NCBI GenBank assembly: GCA_934394585.1
Contig: CAKRQU010000028.1
Coordinates: 1 to 18,692 of the forward strand
Direction of reading: 5' to 3'
DNA from: an uncultured Eubacteriales bacterium
Lineage (GTDB): Bacteria; Bacillota; Clostridia; Oscillospirales; CAG-272
Length of the DNA: 18,692 nucleotides
In this document: in pieces, positions 14,672 through 18,692 of the stretch
Numbering within the stretch: the stretch's first letter is position 1
Layout: each line of letters opens with the position of its first letter
The notes under the pieces: generated by a model
Seen by the model: only the letters and a program-made list of their open reading frames with translations
What the model was told of the DNA's origin: nothing
Databases searched by the model: none
Program-made: the position numbers and the translations under genes

Positions 14672-14700
14672 ATTATCTCATAATTTTGCGTAAAAGTCCA
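14672..14700 (-). promoter_or_regulatory. Probable promoter of the 107-residue gene
   Basis: On the minus strand TGGACT (14695-14700), a 17-nt spacer and GATAAT (14672-14677) with upstream TGA form a moderately good extended -10 promoter. It would give a leader of about 22 nt. Confidence 0.5.
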
Positions 14701-14739
14701 TACTTTTTTTGAAAATCCGCATTTATTTGTAACATAATC

Positions 14740-14768
14740 TTGATTATTCGGGAAAATTATGGTATACT
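14740..14768 (+). promoter_or_regulatory. Promoter of the YfhO-family gene
   Basis: TTGATT (14740-14745), a 17-nt spacer and TATACT (14763-14768), preceded by TGG as an extended -10, lie about 73 nt before the likely start point-to-ATG leader end. AGAGGA sits 7 nt before the ATG at 14848. Confidence 0.8.
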
Positions 14769-14847
14769 CAGATTATTATAGAAAATATGCTCCGGCATAT
14801 CGGACATTGCGAAAATAAAAAACGATACCGGAAAAGAGGATTTTTTT

Positions 14848-17800
14848 ATGAATGGGAAAATTCAAAACGGCGAAGCCGTGCTTATGCCGCCGGAAGGAAA
14901 ATTCGCAAGATTCTGGTATAAGATAAAGACAAATCCGTATTCTTATCTTATCGCCGCGTTTTTCCTCCCGTTTACTATTCTGCTCGGTGTATATGCCTGC
15001 ATGGGCATTCACCCTTTCGGCAACAACAGTGTGCTCACGCTCGACCTGCAGGCGCAGTATATTTATTACTATGAAGAAATACGCCGCCTGATAACGCAGG
15101 GCGGCAGTTGGCTTTATTCATGGAAACGCACGCTCGGCGGCGAATTCATGGGCATAGTGGCTTACTACGGTGCCAGCCCGCTCAATCTGATATTCGCCCT
15201 TTTCCCGAAGGACAGAATAGCCGATGCCATGATGTTTATTCAGCTTTGCAAAGTCGGCTTCATGGGACTTACCTTCGGATACTACATTCACAAAACACGC
15301 TTTGTTTCGCAGATGCATACGATAGCTTTTGCGCTGATGTATTCGCTTTGCGCATACTCCGTGGTTCAGCTCGTAAACCCGATGTGGCTGGATGCCATGA
15401 TATTCCTGCCTCTTCTCATTCTCGGACTGGAAGCGCTGATAAAGGAAAGAAAATTCATTCTGTATACCGCTTCGCTTGCGATGATATTCATCACGAATTA
15501 CTATATCGGCTATATGTGCGGTATATTCACGTTTTTCTATTTCCTGTATTATTACAGTCTGAACCGCGACGAGCTGATGTATAAAACAGAAGGCAAAATA
15601 TCGCTTTTCAAAACGTACGGCTTCCGCACGTTCATGCGTTTTGCTTTCTTTACGCTCGTATCTCTTCTCGCGGCGGCATTTATGCTCATTTCCGCATACT
15701 ATTCGCTTACTTTCGGTAAAACCGACTTTTCAAATCCGCAGTATACTTTCTCTCTGCGATTTGATTTTCTCGATCTCATAGTAAAGCTGCTCCCCGGCTC
15801 TTACGATTCCGTCCGCCCGACGGGACTTCCCATGATATACAGCGGTCTGCTCGCGCTCATAGGAATACCGCTTTACTATATGTCCCCCGCGATAACGAAA
15901 AAGCAGAAGCTGCACGCATCCATGATGCTCGCGGTGCTCATATTCAGTTTCAGCATAAATGTGATAGATCTGGTATGGCACGGTTTTTCCGCTCCGAACT
16001 GGCTCAATTACAGATATTCATTTGTTTTCTCGTTCTTTATCATACTGATGGCTTACGATGCCGTAGCCCACGTGGAAAAGATAAAATTCGGTCAGGTCGG
16101 CGCCGTATGCGCGATACTCGCCGTGATTGTAATGATTATTCAGAAGCTGGATTATGTTTTCGATCAGGATACAAAACAGAATCCTCTCGATGACGGTTCC
16201 TGCATACTTCTCACACTGGTGCTGATAATCGCTTATGTGATAGTACTGAATATTCTTTCCAACAAATCGTATGAAGCCTCCGCTTCGTTTATTCTCGCCA
16301 TAGTCGTATGCGTGGAAATGTTTGCAAATACGCTGATAACCGTTTCCGATGAGCAGATGGACGTAGGCTCGGTAAAATACGACAACTATACCGAAAGCAA
16401 CGGCACAAAAGAAAATTATTCCTCATATCGCGGAGCGATACTGCGCAGCCGCGATGTGGTAAATATGGTGCTGGACGGCGATAAATCGTTTTACCGCATG
16501 GAAAGCAAGGTTTACCGCAGGCTCGGCGGCGTAAACGAACCTATGGCTTTCGGCTACAACGGTGTTTCGCATTCCACATCCACGCTCAATACCGCCGTGA
16601 TAAAATTCATGGCTTCGCTCGGATATGCTTCCCAGTCGCACTGGACTTATTATGTCGGCGGCACGCCGCTTTCCGACGCGCTCCTCGGCATAAAATATGT
16701 GATAACGGAAAACGATACGCTCGACCCGAAAATATATACTGTGGCATACAGCGGTCCGGAATATTATAAATATATCAAGAGCGACGATACGATATATGCA
16801 ATGCAGAATACAAAAGCTCTGCCGATAGCTTACGGTGTAAGCAAAAATCTGCTGACAGCCGATCTCGGAGATATCAGCGGAACAATAACAGGTCTGGATT
16901 TCCAGAACAATATGATTCTCGAAATGCTTTCGGAAACGGGCTTCAGAAAAAATATATTCAAGGGCATAAATGCCACCATAGATTATAAAAACTGCAACAT
17001 GGGCATAAGTTATACCCACCCGACGAAATATATCGATGCAAACGGCGAGCAGCAGACGCACGACACACCTTATTACACATTCGATAAGGCGACGGACGGC
17101 GCAAAAGTAACATTTACTTTCAATGCCCCGCAGGACGGCGATATATATGTTCATTTCCCCGCCGACAATTTCCAGAAAATATGCGACCTTTATGTAAACG
17201 GTAAATATATCTGCGAATATTTCGGCAGTACTTCCGGAATAGTCAATATAGGAAGTTTCGAAAAAGGCACAAAAGTAGTGGCTGAGCTCCGACTGAAAAA
17301 AGACGCGGTTTATTTCTCCAGAGAATCCGATTATTATTTCTACTATGTGGATTACAGCGCCATGACGGAAGCAATCTCCTATCTGGAAGACAGCGGAATG
17401 TATGTGGAAAAGCACGGCAATTCCTATCTCAAAGGCGAAATCACCGCAGCAGAGGGACAGACTCTCGTATTTACCACTATTCCTTACGATGCCGGATGGA
17501 ATGTATATGTGGACGGCAAAAAGGTGGAAACAATACGCACGCTGAGTGCGCTTCTCTCCTTTGAAGTTTCGGAAGGATATCATACTCTCGAGCTGCGCTA
17601 CATGCCGAAATGCTATGTCATCGGTTTCATCGCCACGGGCATCGGAATATTGCTCTTTGCTTTCTTTATCGTAATAACAAAGGTGAAAAAGGTAAGAAGC
17701 AAAGTATTTGCCAAAGTAAAATTTCTCGGCAATTTCATAAACAGCGGTGAACAAGCCGCGATCGAAGCAGCGGCTTCCGAAGCGGCACCGACGCAAATCG

Positions 17801-17868
17801 GTGAAGCGGCTCTACCCGATGCGGCGGAAGACAGCCCCGAAACGGAAAACGGCGAAAAGGATGAATAA
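14848..17868 (+). CDS. YfhO-family membrane protein (GT-C type glycosyltransferase)
   Basis: This 1006-residue protein matches the bacterial YfhO family. These are polytopic GT-C-fold proteins linked in Bacillota to sugar decoration of lipoteichoic acid or other envelope polymers using lipid-linked donors. Helix 1 lies near residues 31-53, followed by the loop with LTLDLQAQYIYYYEEIRRL, where the acidic residue is the likely catalytic or metal position. About a dozen helices run to roughly residue 480. A long extracellular beta-rich domain follows, ending with the typical YDAGWNVYVDGKKVE, and a last helix spans 922-944. A cytoplasmic tail (949-1006) is rich in Ala, Glu and Asp and is probably disordered. 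It is a monocistronic gene with its own promoter and terminator. The exact acceptor is unknown. Confidence 0.93.
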   Translation: MNGKIQNGEAVLMPPEGKFARFWYKIKTNPYSYLIAAFFLPFTILLGVYACMGIHPFGNNSVLTLDLQAQYIYYYEEIRRLITQGGSWLYSWKRTLGGEFMGIVAYYGASPLNLIFALFPKDRIADAMMFIQLCKVGFMGLTFGYYIHKTRFVSQMHTIAFALMYSLCAYSVVQLVNPMWLDAMIFLPLLILGLEALIKERKFILYTASLAMIFITNYYIGYMCGIFTFFYFLYYYSLNRDELMYKTEGKISLFKTYGFRTFMRFAFFTLVSLLAAAFMLISAYYSLTFGKTDFSNPQYTFSLRFDFLDLIVKLLPGSYDSVRPTGLPMIYSGLLALIGIPLYYMSPAITKKQKLHASMMLAVLIFSFSINVIDLVWHGFSAPNWLNYRYSFVFSFFIILMAYDAVAHVEKIKFGQVGAVCAILAVIVMIIQKLDYVFDQDTKQNPLDDGSCILLTLVLIIAYVIVLNILSNKSYEASASFILAIVVCVEMFANTLITVSDEQMDVGSVKYDNYTESNGTKENYSSYRGAILRSRDVVNMVLDGDKSFYRMESKVYRRLGGVNEPMAFGYNGVSHSTSTLNTAVIKFMASLGYASQSHWTYYVGGTPLSDALLGIKYVITENDTLDPKIYTVAYSGPEYYKYIKSDDTIYAMQNTKALPIAYGVSKNLLTADLGDISGTITGLDFQNNMILEMLSETGFRKNIFKGINATIDYKNCNMGISYTHPTKYIDANGEQQTHDTPYYTFDKATDGAKVTFTFNAPQDGDIYVHFPADNFQKICDLYVNGKYICEYFGSTSGIVNIGSFEKGTKVVAELRLKKDAVYFSRESDYYFYYVDYSAMTEAISYLEDSGMYVEKHGNSYLKGEITAAEGQTLVFTTIPYDAGWNVYVDGKKVETIRTLSALLSFEVSEGYHTLELRYMPKCYVIGFIATGIGILLFAFFIVITKVKKVRSKVFAKVKFLGNFINSGEQAAIEAAASEAAPTQIGEAALPDAAEDSPETENGEKDE

Positions 17869-17890
17869 ATCGCCTTCATAAGGTAAAGTT

Positions 17891-17925
17891 TACAGCCCTG
17901 CGGGAGCAAGTCCCGCAGGGCTGTA
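17891..17925 (+). terminator. Terminator after the YfhO-family gene
   Basis: A perfect 15-bp stem (17891-17905 with 17911-17925, core CAGCCCTGCGGGA) has the loop GCAAG and is followed by ATTTTC. It lies 22 nt past the stop codon. Confidence 0.93.
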
Positions 17926-17926
17926 A

Positions 17927-18054
17927 TTTTCTTTCGCCAAAAGAAATAAAGGCGTGCTTTTCTTTTGAAGAAAAGCACGGGAAAAGAAGTTTCTCTTTGC
18001 CAAGAGGGGGGGCGGGCGACTGCGGTCGCCCGTGACGGGGGGTCGCGCTTTTTA
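17927..18054. other. Run of consecutive short hairpins leading into repeat copy 3
   Basis: This stretch has no gene and consists almost wholly of back-to-back inverted repeats. TTTCTTT/AAAGAAA comes near 17928-17946, CGTGCTTTTCTT/AAGAAAAGCACG at 17953-17979, CTCTT/AAGAG near 17993-18005, and GGGCGAC/GTCGCCC near 18013-18031. GCGCTTTT/AAAAGCGC follows at about 18045-18062, reaching into copy 3. The GCTTTTC/GAAAAGC hairpin resembles the outer hairpin at the right end of copy 2, so this may be an outer extension of the element or a second, related hairpin element. Confidence 0.6.
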
Positions 18055-18662
18055 TAAAAGCGCAGGAAAATGTTTCTTTTCCTTACGAAGGAAACGAAGG
18101 CGTACTTTTGCGTGACCAAAAGTACCAAAAGTCATCAAAGGAAGGCTCCTCGCCCTCCTTTGCAAACCACCTCGCACCCCGTCGAGTTAGCCGCAAGAAG
18201 TAATGCGCGGCAAGTATGTGCTATATATAGCAAAGCAAAAATCCCATATCTATCTCTCATCACATCATCAGCCATACCGCGCGTGCGAACACAGTATGCC
18301 GCAAAAAGCGAGCAGATTCGACGGGGTGGATGGTGCCACGCCAAAAGTTTAGCTACGCCTCCCACTATAGGCTAAACTCCGACGGAGCGAGCATGGCTTG
18401 ATGCGTATCGAGTTGGGGCGGCTAAAGATTAAGTCAGAACAGACAAAAGTCTGTGTTAAGCGGTGGTCTGAACCATACTTCCGGTTTAGTCTACGGTCGG
18501 ACTGTCTGGGCAGTATGTTCGCACGAGTCGCCGCGAGGCGACAAAGAAAGAGTTTAAAAGAGGAATTGACACATACGCGCAGCGTGTGTGTCGGCGTCGC
18601 CGAGACAGGAGTTAATGCCTTCCTCTTTTTGACTTTTGGTATACTCCGTCTCGGCGACGCCG
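18055..18662 (+). repeat. Dispersed hairpin-rich element, copy 3 (right end disrupted)
   Basis: The left inverted repeat (18055-18134) is complete and is the reverse complement of the right end of copy 1, with 33 identical nt at 18102-18134. The core follows the copy 1 layout: GTGCGAACA (18283-18291) with TGTTCGCAC (18516-18524), and GTTTAGC/GCTAAAC around the loop with CCCACTAT. The right part holds the 46-nt micro-insertion (18568-18613). After TTTTGGTA near 18640 the expected right repeat stops; an inverted partial copy of the micro-insertion (18648-18662) and a TTCAG-GGTGG/CCACC-CTGAA hairpin follow to the window end. No supported coding sequence lies between 17869 and 18692. Confidence 0.85.
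18568..18613 (+). mobile_element. 46-nt hairpin micro-insertion inside repeat copy 3
   Basis: The sequence is identical over all 46 nt to 14100-14145 and sits in the same hairpin loop, after AGAGGAATT. The downstream flank is AATG rather than AATT. Perfect identity, while the surrounding repeat copies differ at many positions, suggests recent spread, gene conversion or stronger constraint. Confidence 0.6.
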
Positions 18663-18692
18663 TTCAGAGGTGGCTCCGCCACCCTGAACCCT

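Noticed and set aside
16423..17796. 457-codon open frame on the minus strand opposite the YfhO-family gene
   Set aside because: It is a shadow of a clear plus-strand gene, has a cysteine- and isoleucine-rich meaningless composition, and no ribosome site or family motif.
1..18692. CRISPR array
   Set aside because: The repeats are three dispersed ~0.5-kb copies, not short direct repeats with regular spacers, and no cas gene is present.

Overview
The window looks like the chromosome of a Gram-positive, Clostridia-like gut bacterium (Bacillota). SpoVG, a YfhO-type membrane glycosyltransferase, a DUF47-Pit phosphate module, near-perfect sigma-A promoters with extended -10 elements, and strong GGAGG ribosome sites all fit this. 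The taxonomic call is inference from gene content; no rRNA or tRNA gene is present.

Layout. 1-514: a dispersed repeat (copy 1), cut by the window start. 561-2256 (minus): DUF47 and Pit phosphate transporter, with their own promoter and terminator. 2535-4438 (plus): SGNH hydrolase, RluA-type pseudouridine synthase and dCMP deaminase-like protein, apparently one operon. 4484-4798 (minus): spoVG. 4945-6309 (plus): murC. 6396-10675 (plus): one transport operon made of a lipoprotein amino-acid-binding protein, a permease (TTG start), an unusually long ATPase and an M20D (AbgB-like) amidohydrolase. 10700-12599 (minus): a response regulator and histidine kinase pair. 12782-13627 (plus): a PhnP-like metallo-beta-lactamase-fold hydrolase. 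13661-14254: a short gene-like remnant running into repeat copy 2. 14320-14643 (minus): a small protein of unknown function. 14848-17868 (plus): a 1006-residue YfhO-family protein. 17869-18692: a terminator, a run of hairpins and repeat copy 3.

How the genes work together. The transporter operon probably imports an amino acid or amino-acid conjugate and cleaves it in the cytoplasm. DUF47-Pit handles phosphate. MurC and probably YfhO act on the cell envelope. The two-component system is transcribed divergently from the PhnP-like gene through back-to-back, nearly mirror-image promoters.

The least ordinary content is the interspersed element, about 600 bp in reconstructed full length, seen three times in the same orientation, each time downstream of a gene. 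Its ends are terminal inverted repeats built from short hairpins. Stem bases change in compensatory fashion between copies, and an internal 9-bp long-range stem keeps a span of 240-242 nt. In copies 2 and 3 a 46-nt hairpin-forming insert, identical in both and absent from copy 1, sits in the loop of one hairpin. It carries no convincing protein. It behaves like a non-autonomous mobile element (MITE-like) and/or a structured RNA. The second unusual item is the ABC ATPase, which carries two insertions around its Q-loop.
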